Below are positions 16,216-25,048 of a stretch of 64,000 bases of DNA, one piece after another. The stretch covers positions 62,001-126,000 of the forward strand of contig CAYJBY010000004.1 in assembly GCA_964368645.1 (NCBI GenBank), read 5' to 3'. The position numbers and the translations under genes are program-made. The stretch is from JAEDHM01 sp964368645. Its GTDB lineage: Bacteria > Bacillota > Clostridia > Christensenellales > CAG-1252. The notes under the pieces were generated by a model, which worked only from the letters and a program-made list of their open reading frames with translations, was not told the origin of the DNA and did no database searches. The first letter of the stretch is position 1. Each line of letters starts with the position of its first letter.

Positions 16216-17949
16216 ATGCACGCGTTTAAGTCATTACTCCGACTGGAATTTCAGTCCCGTTACGGGCATTCCGGCGTCGGCTTAGGCACCCGCATATCAC
16301 AGGCCGCTCCTGCGGTGCTGTTTTTCGGGCTAATATACTTTTTATACATTTATGCGATGAAGATTTTTGTGGAAATGTTCCACATTCACGAGCTGGAATA
16401 CGAATTTTTGCTCATCTTTGTCGGTCTTATCCAAATCATACTGATAGCCTTCGGTATCAGCTCGGTTATCAAAAAACTGTATTACAGCGGAGATAACGAG
16501 CTGTTATTGCGTTTCCCCGTTTCGGGCGAAGCGGTTTTCGGCGCGAAAATGACCTTTTTCGTCATTACGCAGACGGTGATAACTCTTGCGGTTATGCTGC
16601 CCGTGTTCATTATGTTCGGCATCGAAACGGTTGCCGATTATTCCTATTACGTGGCGATGCCCTTCGTTATTATCCTGTCGGTAATCGTGCCGGTTTCGGT
16701 ATCTAATATACTGGCGATACCCTTTATGATGCTAGACGGCGCGGTTCGTAATAAGTATTGGAGTACCCTAATCGCCAACGTGCTGTTCGTAGCCGTAGGC
16801 TTCGGTCTTTATATGGGCGTGGTTCAGGCGGTGGTCAACTTCCTTAAGGATCAATCCCTCAGCTTTTTCTCCGACCAAACGCTTGCGGTGCTTTCCAACA
16901 TTCTTAAATACTTCATTCCTTTCCGCTGGTTTACGGATTTGCTTTTCGCCCAGAACTTGGCGGTGAGCATACCCTGCACTATTTTGGTGGCGGCGGCATT
17001 GGTGGTGTTGGCAGGCTTTATCGTCAAAAAACTCTATATGCGTACCATAGTCGGCAAACTGGAGGGCTCCACCTCGGCTTACGTCAAGGATTATACCGTA
17101 AGAGTTAAGATAGGCACCGCAGTCGGCAAGGTTCGCGCCGCTGTTCTAAGACTCTTTAAGCAGGAGAGCAAGGCGCAGGCGGTGGAGCAGGGCTACAAGG
17201 CGTTGTCCGTAGTTCCGCCCAACAAAAAGCGCGGAGTCGTCAGCGCGGTTCTCCGCAGAGAATTTTTGGATATTTTCCGTTCTAAAAACTACTCGTTCCA
17301 GTACCTGTGTATGGCTGTTGCCGCACCTGTAATGGTGTATTTCTGCAACAGGCTTTGTATATCGATGGGCGAGGACAGCATAGGCGAGGTAATAGTACCT
17401 GCTATTTGCCTTGTGGTAATGATGCTTTTCGTGACGATTATCGTTTCCTTTGCAGGGTGTTGCGTTTCTAAGGAAGGCGCGGAGTTTTATCTCACCAAGA
17501 TTTCTCCGGTTCAGCCCTACGTGCAGGTGTTGGTTAAGGTTTCGCTGTATCTTATGGTGTCCTTTGCCTCTACCATCGTAACCCTGATAATTATAATCGT
17601 CAGCGGTCAAATCAGATATTCCTACAGCTTGGTTATCGCAGGTATATGCGGCATGATGGCAATAGCCTTAACCTGCTTTGCCGTCAAGCTGGATATCGTC
17701 AAGCCCTCCTTCCCTATGGGCGGCGACGGCGAATTGGTCAACGGCAATTTTTCCACCTTTATCGCTATGGCGGTAGGCTTCGTACTGGCAATAGGCTGTG
17801 GTATCTTCGGTATCGTCGGCATCTATATGTGGGGCGTGGGCTTTACCCTCGGAATGATTGCTGTGGTTATAGGGGCGTTTATGATTGGATCGGTTTGCTG
17901 GCTCTTGATAGGTATTGCCAAGAGCTACGAAAAGATAATGCAGAGGTGA
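16216..17949 (+). CDS. ABC-2-type transporter permease
   Basis: 577-residue integral membrane protein with about 12 hydrophobic helices in two halves (about 30-270 and 350-570) separated by a charged cytosolic loop (280-345). It follows its ATPase by 2 bases, so the two form one transporter. A GAGGAA ribosome site lies in the end of the ATPase gene. The substrate is unknown; the downstream Ig-like surface protein may be cargo, partner or simply co-regulated. Confidence 0.85.
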   Translation: MHAFKSLLRLEFQSRYGHSGVGLGTRISQAAPAVLFFGLIYFLYIYAMKIFVEMFHIHELEYEFLLIFVGLIQIILIAFGISSVIKKLYYSGDNELLLRFPVSGEAVFGAKMTFFVITQTVITLAVMLPVFIMFGIETVADYSYYVAMPFVIILSVIVPVSVSNILAIPFMMLDGAVRNKYWSTLIANVLFVAVGFGLYMGVVQAVVNFLKDQSLSFFSDQTLAVLSNILKYFIPFRWFTDLLFAQNLAVSIPCTILVAAALVVLAGFIVKKLYMRTIVGKLEGSTSAYVKDYTVRVKIGTAVGKVRAAVLRLFKQESKAQAVEQGYKALSVVPPNKKRGVVSAVLRREFLDIFRSKNYSFQYLCMAVAAPVMVYFCNRLCISMGEDSIGEVIVPAICLVVMMLFVTIIVSFAGCCVSKEGAEFYLTKISPVQPYVQVLVKVSLYLMVSFASTIVTLIIIIVSGQIRYSYSLVIAGICGMMAIALTCFAVKLDIVKPSFPMGGDGELVNGNFSTFIAMAVGFVLAIGCGIFGIVGIYMWGVGFTLGMIAVVIGAFMIGSVCWLLIGIAKSYEKIMQR

Positions 17950-17953
17950 CGTT

Positions 17954-20710
17954 ATGAAAAAATTTATGATAGCGGTATTACTGCTTATTCCGATTATAGT
18001 TTTATTGACAATCAGCGTGTCGGGTATGATAATATCCGCCGAGGTGGCTATCGGCATAGAAAGTATGCGCCTTTTGAACAAGGGCGAGGTTGTGGAGACG
18101 GTCACCGTAATGCTTGAGGATTACAAGCCCACCAACAAACCCTATCAGCTTATAGTGGACTATTATCCGAAGCTGGCGCAGGACAAAACGATGGAATGGA
18201 TTTCTTCCGATCCCACGGTGGCGACTGTCAGCGACAAGGGCGTAATCTACTTTGTAGGCTACGGCAGTACGGTTATTACCGCAGTGTCAAAGGCCAACGT
18301 CAACAAAAAAGCCTCCTGTACCTTCTTCGTACTCGGCAAATCCATAAGCGAGGTCAAGGTTACGGGTTACGGCGACAGTGCCGGCGACGAACTGGAGCTG
18401 AAACGCTACGAGAGTCTTCCGCTTAACGTAACGGTTATTCCCGGAAGTGCCTTAGGCGACGGTAAGGTAAGTTTTAGCAGCAGTGACAATTCGGTGGCAA
18501 CCGTGGATGCTAACGGCGTAGTTTACGGCGTAAAAGAGGGCTTTTCCATAATATCGGTTACAGCGCAGGGTATCAAGGGCAACCCCGTTACAGGCAACGT
18601 CTTGGTGACGGTTTCGGGCGAAAAGCTTACCACCTCGGGGGTTTTCTACACCGAGGACGGTAGCTTGGACTTCGCCTCGCATTTCAGTGCCACAGGCGAG
18701 GGCGCAACGGTTGTCGGTGAGGCAGGCGTTACCGTAAGCGGTACGCTGATTAATCTCGGAGTTAAGCCTGAAGCGGTAATCACAGTTACCAAAAACGGCG
18801 TTACCGAAAAGGTAATAGTTCGCCGCGCTCCCGGCAACTCTCTTCTTATCAACAATGTGGATTCTCTGCTTAGCGGTATATGGCAGGACGGATATTTCGT
18901 ACCTGTGGGCGGCGGCAACGTAAAACTGTCGGTTATATCCGCTTCGGGTGCTTTGCCTGCGGGAACGGCGGTTCGTTGGCGTTCTTCCGATGAAACTGTA
19001 CTCAAGGTTGAGGACGGCAGACTTTTCGGAAAGGGCAGCGGAACGGCGACCATTACGGCTTCGGCAGACGGTTATTTCGACGCTGTGCTGGACATCAAGG
19101 TAGCTTCCCCCGTGGATTATCTAACCTTGGATTTGGATAACAGCGACGACGCGGTAGGCTTGAAAGAGGAAAGAGTGTTCGGAATTTATACCTATGACGG
19201 CGAATCGATTACCACTAATTTACCGATTATAGTCAAGGCAACAGCCCCTTCGGACGCGGACAGCGAATTTTATTATTACAGCGATAATGAGGAATACGCC
19301 ACGGTTGACGCCAGCGGCATTATTACCTTCTATCTTGCGGGCGTAGGACACGAGGTAACTATCACCGTTAAGGCGAAATACAGCAATACAGAAGCTAAGG
19401 ACAGCTATACCTTTAAGCTGGTTGACGGCATTAACTTCGGCTTGTATTACGGCAATGACGACGGTACCTACTCGGAATACGGTGACAATATCTACGACGA
19501 TAAGGCTAATATAATGCCTTCCTTCCAACCCTATTACGATTTTAAGTACCTTATGAACGATTACCGCAGTGACTTCGAGCAGACGGGAGACGCTTCGTCA
19601 GTGATTTTCCACACCAACGTGTATATGCCTGCCGAGGAGAACTTCCACGATAACGTGCTGTTCTTCCGCAGTATATACGGCAACGGCTTCAAGTACGACG
19701 GTCAGTTCCACACGGAGTATCATCAAAAATTCGACACCTCTATGTTCGCCCACAGTCACCCTTACGATTTAGGTCGGACAGCGGACGAGATATTTATCGA
19801 GAATTTGGCAATTCAATCCTCTTCACCTGTGTCCGAGGACAGTATGGAAACCTTTGACAACCTGACCTTGGGCGGCACTCCCATACGTTTCTACGTAGGC
19901 GACTCCACCCATAAGGTGGGCGGCAGGGTACGTTACAGCTACTGCCTGTTCCAGTACGGCTACTGCTGTATGAGCTATGCAGGCGGCACATATTACGTTG
20001 AAGGCTGTATCTTCCGCAACGTAGCAGGAACTTGTATCATAATTCAGGGTTGCCCCAACGTGTCGCAGGACGTTACGCTGAAAAACAGTATTTTCTCCAA
20101 TATTATCGGCTGTGCGCTTATGGGCTCCAACGGTGATTTCCCCGTGACCGATCCCAACTCTACCACAAGATATATAACCTTGCGGTTCGAGGGCGACAAT
20201 TATATCTATAACTGGAAAAATCTTAACGAAATCCGAATGGATATCGTACCTTCGGGTATAGGCATTGACGACAGTATCAAAAATCAAATCAACGACTATA
20301 TCGCCAAGCTGATGTCCGAGGCGCTTACCAAGGACGTCAACAGTGATTTCGTTGTAACGGGAGTTAATACCCACAGCTATTTTAACTTCGGATTTACACT
20401 TCTGGGTATGTGGAGACCTCTCAATATCGAGTACGAGCCTACCCGCGCGGATTTCGAGTACGGCGTGAACGTGTACGGCGAAAAGGTCAAGGTATTCGAG
20501 ATTAATTATCAGAATTCCAAAAGCCTGAATCCGTTGCTAAAGGCGGCAATCAAGGGTATGTATATCGATTTGGACGATGCCGAAAAGCAATCCGCGTTGG
20601 TGCTTCCCGTTGACGATAAGGGCGAGTTTAACACCAAGCAGGCCGAAACCTACAACATAGACAAAACCACTTTAGCCCGTCTTAAGGGTATAAAGACGGC
20701 GGAAAAGTAA
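17954..20710 (+). CDS. membrane-anchored Ig-like (BIG2) and beta-helix surface protein
   Basis: 918 residues. An uncleaved or cleaved signal/anchor helix occupies residues 5-27. At least three BIG2-type domains follow, each with the SSD-x-TVATV...G...ITA pattern (about 75-140, 145-215, 310-385). The C-terminal half (about 520-790) has strings of short beta strands and Asn/Cys/Gly turns like right-handed parallel beta-helix proteins. No catalytic residues could be identified. A GAGGTGA site lies 4 bases after the permease stop, so it is the last gene of the unit. Probably an extracellular adhesin or polysaccharide-binding protein; that role is inference. Confidence 0.72.
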   Translation: MKKFMIAVLLLIPIIVLLTISVSGMIISAEVAIGIESMRLLNKGEVVETVTVMLEDYKPTNKPYQLIVDYYPKLAQDKTMEWISSDPTVATVSDKGVIYFVGYGSTVITAVSKANVNKKASCTFFVLGKSISEVKVTGYGDSAGDELELKRYESLPLNVTVIPGSALGDGKVSFSSSDNSVATVDANGVVYGVKEGFSIISVTAQGIKGNPVTGNVLVTVSGEKLTTSGVFYTEDGSLDFASHFSATGEGATVVGEAGVTVSGTLINLGVKPEAVITVTKNGVTEKVIVRRAPGNSLLINNVDSLLSGIWQDGYFVPVGGGNVKLSVISASGALPAGTAVRWRSSDETVLKVEDGRLFGKGSGTATITASADGYFDAVLDIKVASPVDYLTLDLDNSDDAVGLKEERVFGIYTYDGESITTNLPIIVKATAPSDADSEFYYYSDNEEYATVDASGIITFYLAGVGHEVTITVKAKYSNTEAKDSYTFKLVDGINFGLYYGNDDGTYSEYGDNIYDDKANIMPSFQPYYDFKYLMNDYRSDFEQTGDASSVIFHTNVYMPAEENFHDNVLFFRSIYGNGFKYDGQFHTEYHQKFDTSMFAHSHPYDLGRTADEIFIENLAIQSSSPVSEDSMETFDNLTLGGTPIRFYVGDSTHKVGGRVRYSYCLFQYGYCCMSYAGGTYYVEGCIFRNVAGTCIIIQGCPNVSQDVTLKNSIFSNIIGCALMGSNGDFPVTDPNSTTRYITLRFEGDNYIYNWKNLNEIRMDIVPSGIGIDDSIKNQINDYIAKLMSEALTKDVNSDFVVTGVNTHSYFNFGFTLLGMWRPLNIEYEPTRADFEYGVNVYGEKVKVFEINYQNSKSLNPLLKAAIKGMYIDLDDAEKQSALVLPVDDKGEFNTKQAETYNIDKTTLARLKGIKTAEK

Positions 20711-20860
20711 GCGCGACAATAACCGACCACTGTCCGCAACAAGGACGACGGCTAAGGTAAGACACACGTCCGCAATAAGGAAACAATCCAAAAACAACGC
20801 TAACGTCCTTATCCGTTTTTAGACGGAACTAAAGGATAAAGTTTCATCAATAGTACAATC

Positions 20861-20897
20861 AAAAAGGGGTTCACCTTTCGGTGCAACCCCTTTCTCT
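20861..20897. terminator. bidirectional terminator
   Basis: Stem AAAGGGGTT-CACC / GGTG-C-AACCCCTTT with loop TTTC and T-rich flanks both ways. It can end the Ig-like unit on the plus strand and the high-cysteine gene on the minus strand. Confidence 0.88.
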
Positions 20898-20932
20898 TTT
20901 ACAGGCGGTTTTATCCGCCCGATTACTTGGAA

Positions 20933-21127
20933 TTATTTGCCGCAGCCGCAGCCACCGCCGCCAAAACCGCCGCAACCGCCCAAAATGTTACAGCCGCAGC
21001 AGCACTGCAAAATGAGGAGCAAGGGCAGAATGTCGCAAAGACAATTGCCGTCGCCGCCGCCACAGCAACATAAGAGGATCAGAATCCACAGGGAATTATT
21101 GTTATCGCCGCAAAAGCAGTTATTCAT
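20933..21127 (-). CDS. small high-cysteine hydrophobic protein
   Basis: 64 residues, of which 14 are Cys and 14 Gly: MNNCFCGDNNNSLW, a Leu/Ile stretch ending in CCCGGGDG, a second Leu/Ile stretch with CCCGC, and a Gly/Cys tail. It resembles the Bacillota proteins labelled chorion-class high-cysteine protein (HCB 13-like), whose role is unknown; spore-coat or metal-binding roles are guesses. A GGAGGT site precedes the ATG at correct spacing and a terminator follows, so it is a real gene. Confidence 0.75.
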   Translation of the reverse strand: MNNCFCGDNNNSLWILILLCCCGGGDGNCLCDILPLLLILQCCCGCNILGGCGGFGGGGCGCGK

Positions 21128-21213
21128 TATATGTACCTCCGGTTTTTAATATGTGGTAAGAAAATGTTTTCTTAGTAAAGATTATGCGCTCCGCAATTAA
21201 AGGGTTACATTGC

Positions 21214-21242
21214 TTGACAAAAAACGGTGTCAAAGGTATGAT
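21214..21242 (+). promoter_or_regulatory. glyQS promoter
   Basis: TTGACA (21214-21219), 17-bp spacer, TATGAT (21237-21242). The transcript leader is only about 25 nt, too short for a T-box. Confidence 0.85.
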
Positions 21243-21271
21243 ATACACATATTGTTATAAGGAGTTTTTCT

Positions 21272-22663
21272 ATGAAACAGACACTTACAATGGATAAGTT
21301 AGTAGCTTTGGCAAAGGGCCGCGGTTTTATATTCCCGGGGAGCGACATATACGGCGGTTTGGCTAATACTTGGGATTACGGTCCTTTGGGTGTTGAGCTG
21401 AAGAACAATATCAAGAAGGCTTGGTGGAAAAAGTTTGTCACCGAGAGCGAATATAACGTAGGCTTGGACTGCGCGATTTTGATGAACCCCAAGGTTTGGG
21501 AAGCAAGCGGACATATCGGCGGTTTTTCCGATCCTCTTATGGACTGCCGCAGCTGCAAATCCCGTCACCGCGCAGACGACCTTATCGAGAATTACAACAA
21601 GAAAAAGGATATAACCTTAAGTATTGCAGGCTGGAGCAACGAGCAGATGGAGCAATATATTAAGGATAATAAGATTCCCTGCCCCGTGTGCGGCAACAGC
21701 GATTTCACGGGCGTAAGGAAGTTTAACCTTATGTTCAAGACCTTTCAGGGCGTGACCGAGGACACAACCAACACCGTGTATTTAAGACCTGAAACGGCGC
21801 AGGGCATTTTCGTTAATTTCAAGAACGTACAGCGCACCACCCGTAACAAGGTTCCTTTCGGTATCGGTCAGATAGGCAAATCCTTCCGTAACGAGATTAC
21901 CCCCGGCAACTTTATTTTCCGCGTCAGAGAGTTCGAGCAGATGGAAATGGAGTTTTTCTGCAAGCCCGGCACCGATTTGGAGTGGTTCGGTTATTGGAAA
22001 GAGTATTGCAAAAACTGGCTTTTGGGCTTAGGCATCAAGCCCGACTGTCTGCGCTTGCGCGACCACGATCCCGAGGAACTGTGTTTTTACAGCCGTGCAA
22101 CTACGGACTTCGAGTTCTTGTTCCCCTTCGGTTGGGGTGAGCTGTGGGGCATCGCGGATCGCACGGATTACGACCTCAAGTGCCATCAAAAGGTCAGCGG
22201 CGAGAATATGGAGTACACCGATCCCATCACCAACGAGAAGTATATTCCTTACGTTATCGAGCCTTCCCTCGGCGTAGAACGCAGTGTATTGGCTCTGCTG
22301 TGCAACGCATACGATGAGGAAGAGTTAGAGGGCGGCGACACCAGAGTGGTTATGCACTTCCACCCTGCAATCGCTCCTTATAAGGTTGCGGTATTACCCT
22401 TACAGCGCAAACAGCTTGGCGACAAGGCTACCGAGGTTTACAAGATGCTCGCAAAGCGTTTCGCCTGCACCTACGACGAGACGGGAAGTATCGGCAAACG
22501 CTACCGCCGTCAGGACGAGATAGGAACCCCTTACTGCGTAACGGTGGACTTTGACACCTTAGAGAACGGCACGGTTACAGTAAGAGAGCGTGACAGTATG
22601 CAGCAGATACGTATAGCTATCGATGAGTTGGCGGCTTACGTTGAGGAGCATATCGCCTACTAA
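21272..22663 (+). CDS. glyQS: glycyl-tRNA synthetase (dimeric type)
   Basis: Class II synthetase that charges tRNA-Gly in the cytosol. 463 residues, the usual length for the alpha-2 enzyme. Visible hallmarks are the N-terminal [16 protein letters not shown], motif 1-region [13 protein letters not shown], a zinc-site-like pair CRSCKSRH and CPVCG, the motif 2 block [20 protein letters not shown], motif 3 [14 protein letters not shown], and a C-terminal anticodon-binding domain (about 360-463). An AAGGAG site precedes the ATG. Monocistronic with a consensus promoter and no T-box leader. Confidence 0.96.
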   Translation: MKQTLTMDKLVALAKGRGFIFPGSDIYGGLANTWDYGPLGVELKNNIKKAWWKKFVTESEYNVGLDCAILMNPKVWEASGHIGGFSDPLMDCRSCKSRHRADDLIENYNKKKDITLSIAGWSNEQMEQYIKDNKIPCPVCGNSDFTGVRKFNLMFKTFQGVTEDTTNTVYLRPETAQGIFVNFKNVQRTTRNKVPFGIGQIGKSFRNEITPGNFIFRVREFEQMEMEFFCKPGTDLEWFGYWKEYCKNWLLGLGIKPDCLRLRDHDPEELCFYSRATTDFEFLFPFGWGELWGIADRTDYDLKCHQKVSGENMEYTDPITNEKYIPYVIEPSLGVERSVLALLCNAYDEEELEGGDTRVVMHFHPAIAPYKVAVLPLQRKQLGDKATEVYKMLAKRFACTYDETGSIGKRYRRQDEIGTPYCVTVDFDTLENGTVTVRERDSMQQIRIAIDELAAYVEEHIAY

Positions 22664-22864
22664 AAATGTCCGTTAATAGGGCGATACGCCGAGCTTAATA
22701 GGCAGAAAGCCTTAGTATAACGGCAGACAATTCAAAGTAATATGAATATGCGGAGTTCACTATGAGGACAGCGATAAAACCTGTTATCGGTGAAATGTGA
22801 CAATTCCGACCTGACCTTGCGGCGCATAACAGATAATTATGCATAATTCGACGGTTAAACCTAT

Positions 22865-22897
22865 AATCTTACACGCGATTGCGTGTAAGATTTTTTT
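22865..22897 (+). terminator. terminator touching the minD start codon
   Basis: Stem AATCTTACACGC (22865-22876) / GCGTGTAAGATT (22881-22892), loop GATT, then seven Ts (22891-22897) directly followed by the minD ATG. It would stop readthrough from glyQS. A TATAAT at 22862-22867 overlaps its 5' arm and could start minD transcription inside the hairpin. Confidence 0.85.
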
Positions 22898-23671
22898 ATG
22901 GGAATTTGTGTCGTGGTTACATCGGGCAAGGGAGGCGTGGGAAAAACAACGCTTTGCGCGGCGTTGGGAGTCGCGCTTTCCCGTATGAATTACCGTGTAA
23001 CGCTGGTTGACGCGGATTTTACACTTAACAATTTGGACTTGGTTTTAGGTGTCGAGGGCAGTGTGGTTTACGACATCAAGGACGTGGTAAACGGCAGATG
23101 TCGGCTTTCGGAAGCGTTGATTCGCTACCCCTACGGCGAAAATCTGTATTTGCTTCCCTCGGCGCATACCTTAACGGACGGAATCGATATTGTTGGCTTT
23201 ACGAAGATAGCCAACGAGCTGAAAAGGCTGTCGGATTACGTCCTTATCGACTGTCCCGCAGGCATTGATTTGGGCTTTCATCGGGCGGTGGCGGTAAGCG
23301 AAATCGCCGTAGTTGTGGTAACTCCGGGCTTACCGTCCTTAAGAGACGCGGACAAGGTAATAGGACTTTTGGACAGCTACGGAGTTAAAAGATTGGGCTT
23401 GGCGGTAAACCGCGCACGGGGAGATTTGATAATGAGCGGTGATAACCCCTCGCCGTCGGAGATAGCCGCTTTTCTCCACGCGCCGCTGTGGGGAGCGATA
23501 CCCGAGGACGACAAGGCTCTTTTGATGAGCAACAGCCGTGACGCGGAGTATATGGAAGCCTTGTATATGCTGGCGGCGGTGGTATGCGAAAAGGGGAAGA
23601 GGGTTTACGACGTAACCCAAAAATATAGAGGAGTAGTAGGTAATCTTCGGAGATTACTGAAGAATTTATGA
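22898..23671 (+). CDS. minD: septum site-determining ATPase MinD
   Basis: Membrane-cycling ATPase that positions the division septum with MinE. 257 residues with the deviant Walker A GKGGVGKTT (10-18), the LVDADF switch, a LIDCPAG Walker B region, and a C-terminal basic amphipathic helix (VVGNLRRLLKNL) typical of the MinD membrane-targeting sequence. The start must be at 22898 because an in-frame stop lies four codons upstream, yet no ribosome site is present, only the T tract of a terminator. It overlaps minE by 4 bases (ATGA). minC, usually just upstream, is absent here. Confidence 0.93.
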   Translation: MGICVVVTSGKGGVGKTTLCAALGVALSRMNYRVTLVDADFTLNNLDLVLGVEGSVVYDIKDVVNGRCRLSEALIRYPYGENLYLLPSAHTLTDGIDIVGFTKIANELKRLSDYVLIDCPAGIDLGFHRAVAVSEIAVVVVTPGLPSLRDADKVIGLLDSYGVKRLGLAVNRARGDLIMSGDNPSPSEIAAFLHAPLWGAIPEDDKALLMSNSRDAEYMEALYMLAAVVCEKGKRVYDVTQKYRGVVGNLRRLLKNL

Positions 23672-23892
23672 ATCAAACCGATAGAATCAAGGCAATGCTG
23701 TTAAAGGACAGGACGGAAGCTCCCGAAAATCTGATGCCAGCTGTTAAGAGCGAGCTTTTTCGAGTATTATCCGAGTATTTCGATGTAAACGAGCAGGATT
23801 TTAAAATGAAGGTTGAAAGCCGCGAAAACGGCGGATACTCCGTGATAATTACGGGTACGGCAACCCGAATTTATTGGCACAAAAGAGGGTAG
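23668..23892 (+). CDS. minE: cell division topological specificity factor MinE
   Basis: 74-residue MinE: a helix DRIKAMLLKDRT matching the MinD-binding region (family pattern A-x-x-R-L-x-x-x-x-x-x-DR), then the dimerising alpha/beta part (SELFRVLSEYFDVNEQDFKM, VIITGTATRI). It stimulates MinD ATPase and drives its redistribution. The start overlaps the minD stop, so translation is coupled. It is slightly shorter than the usual 80-90 residues at its N-terminus. Confidence 0.88.
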   Translation: MNQTDRIKAMLLKDRTEAPENLMPAVKSELFRVLSEYFDVNEQDFKMKVESRENGGYSVIITGTATRIYWHKRG

Positions 23893-23905
23893 TTACCTAT
23901 CAAGC

Positions 23906-24724
23906 TTAGTCTTTAGCTTTAAGTGCATCAATACATTCCGACGCGGTAGCCAACGCGCCTAAATCCGCAAGTCCGTAAAGCTCGGTTTCTTCGATGGTTC
24001 CGAGCTTTTTGCCGTTATCGCCGAAAACCGAAAACCTGATTACGTTGTCCTTCGCCGCCAGCTTAAGGAGTTGCGAAAGGGTGGTTTTTGCCGTGACAGA
24101 CATCTCGTTCAACTTGCAAAACTGCCGTTTCTTCCGAAAGAAATTGAGATTTGTCCGTTTCTTCCCGATTAACGGATACAAGCCAAGGAAAACGGCAAAA
24201 AGCAACAGCGAGAAGTTAGGATTTTTCTTTATACAGCCCACGGTGAAGCAGGCGGCAAAAACCGCGGCGATAACGCTCCCTATTGCCGTACCCGATATTC
24301 TTGTCGCACGTTCGTTCACAAAAGCAGATAACGCCTTGCCTCCGTCTAAGGGATAAACAGGCAGCAGATTAACCACCGCAAGCGCAAGATTAGCTTTTGC
24401 CAAGCCGCAGGTTAAGGGGTAGGATTGGGGCGCGAGCCACCAAAGCGCGGTTAGAGATATTGTGAGCAGAAGGTTGGCAATAGGACCTGCAAGCACCACC
24501 GCCGCGGTGTCCTCCTTTAACAAAGTTTCTTCAAGATTAATTACCGCACCGAAGGGCATAAGGGTAAGCTCTCCCGACTTGTATCCTCGCTTTAACGCCA
24601 CGCGGATATGGGCGCACTCGTGAACTGCCAGCGCGAGAAGAGCGGCAGAGGCGGCGGCAACCCCTGCCGTTACTGTGTACAGTACGGTGAATAGCAAAAA
24701 AAGGGGGTGAACCCTAATTTTCAT
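23906..24724 (-). CDS. spoIVFB: SpoIVFB-like M50 intramembrane metalloprotease
   Basis: Site-2-type protease that in Bacillus subtilis processes pro-sigma-K in the outer forespore membrane. 272 residues, several membrane helices, zinc-binding HECAH (His35, Glu36, His39) in the second helix, and the third-ligand motif VYPLDGG about 85 residues later, the same architecture and length as SpoIVFB. Its 5' end overlaps a small membrane-protein gene by 11 bases. It is convergent with minE with only 13 bases between. In B. subtilis minC-minD are directly followed by spoIVFA-spoIVFB, so the neighbourhood is conserved but the spoIVF pair is inverted. A general S2P role is the alternative. Confidence 0.85.
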   Translation of the reverse strand: MKIRVHPLFLLFTVLYTVTAGVAAASAALLALAVHECAHIRVALKRGYKSGELTLMPFGAVINLEETLLKEDTAAVVLAGPIANLLLTISLTALWWLAPQSYPLTCGLAKANLALAVVNLLPVYPLDGGKALSAFVNERATRISGTAIGSVIAAVFAACFTVGCIKKNPNFSLLLFAVFLGLYPLIGKKRTNLNFFRKKRQFCKLNEMSVTAKTTLSQLLKLAAKDNVIRFSVFGDNGKKLGTIEETELYGLADLGALATASECIDALKAKD

Positions 24725-24941
24725 ACTCTATCGAAAACGCCTCTCTGACCTTGGCGAACGCCTCGCTGTCACCGTCTAAAATGTTTACCGCCGTGTAGGC
24801 AACGCCTACTACCAGCAAAAGAGCAAGCTGAAGAGTCAGCGCGTTAAGAATCCAGCCGCCCTTTTTTTTCAGCCTTTTTTTCGATACGTTGGTGTTTTCG
24901 TAGGTATTGACGCCCACTTCCTTAATGTTAGAATATTTCAT
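24714..24941 (-). CDS. short single-pass protein, possible SpoIVFA remnant
   Basis: 75 residues: a polar N-terminus with a basic patch (SKKRLKKKGG), one membrane helix (about 32-52) and a 23-residue acidic tail (DGDSEAFAKVREAFSIEYEN). It sits exactly where spoIVFA precedes spoIVFB and overlaps it by 11 bases, so the two are translated together. Full SpoIVFA has an extracytoplasmic LytM domain, which is missing here. Reading it as a reduced SpoIVFA is inference from position and topology. The start has only a weak purine-rich upstream site (GGAGAAAAGCT). Confidence 0.65.
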   Translation of the reverse strand: MKYSNIKEVGVNTYENTNVSKKRLKKKGGWILNALTLQLALLLVVGVAYTAVNILDGDSEAFAKVREAFSIEYEN

Positions 24942-24975
24942 AGCTTTTCTCCGAATTGAAAATTACTATAATTTA

Positions 24976-25004
24976 TTGCAACGGTTTGTCTATTATGCTA
25001 TAAT
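24976..25004 (+). promoter_or_regulatory. promoter of the glucokinase / radical SAM unit
   Basis: TTGCAA (24976-24981), 17-bp spacer, TATAAT (24999-25004), 44 bases before the glucokinase start. Confidence 0.82.
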
Positions 25005-25048
25005 AAAATTGTAAAACCTGAACGTACCAATGCAATTAAGGAGTTTTT

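Noticed and set aside
11021..20710. Antibiotic-resistance or bacteriocin export cluster around the two ABC systems
   Set aside because: No precursor peptide, modification enzyme or immunity gene was found; the ABC genes have separate promoters and opposite strands.
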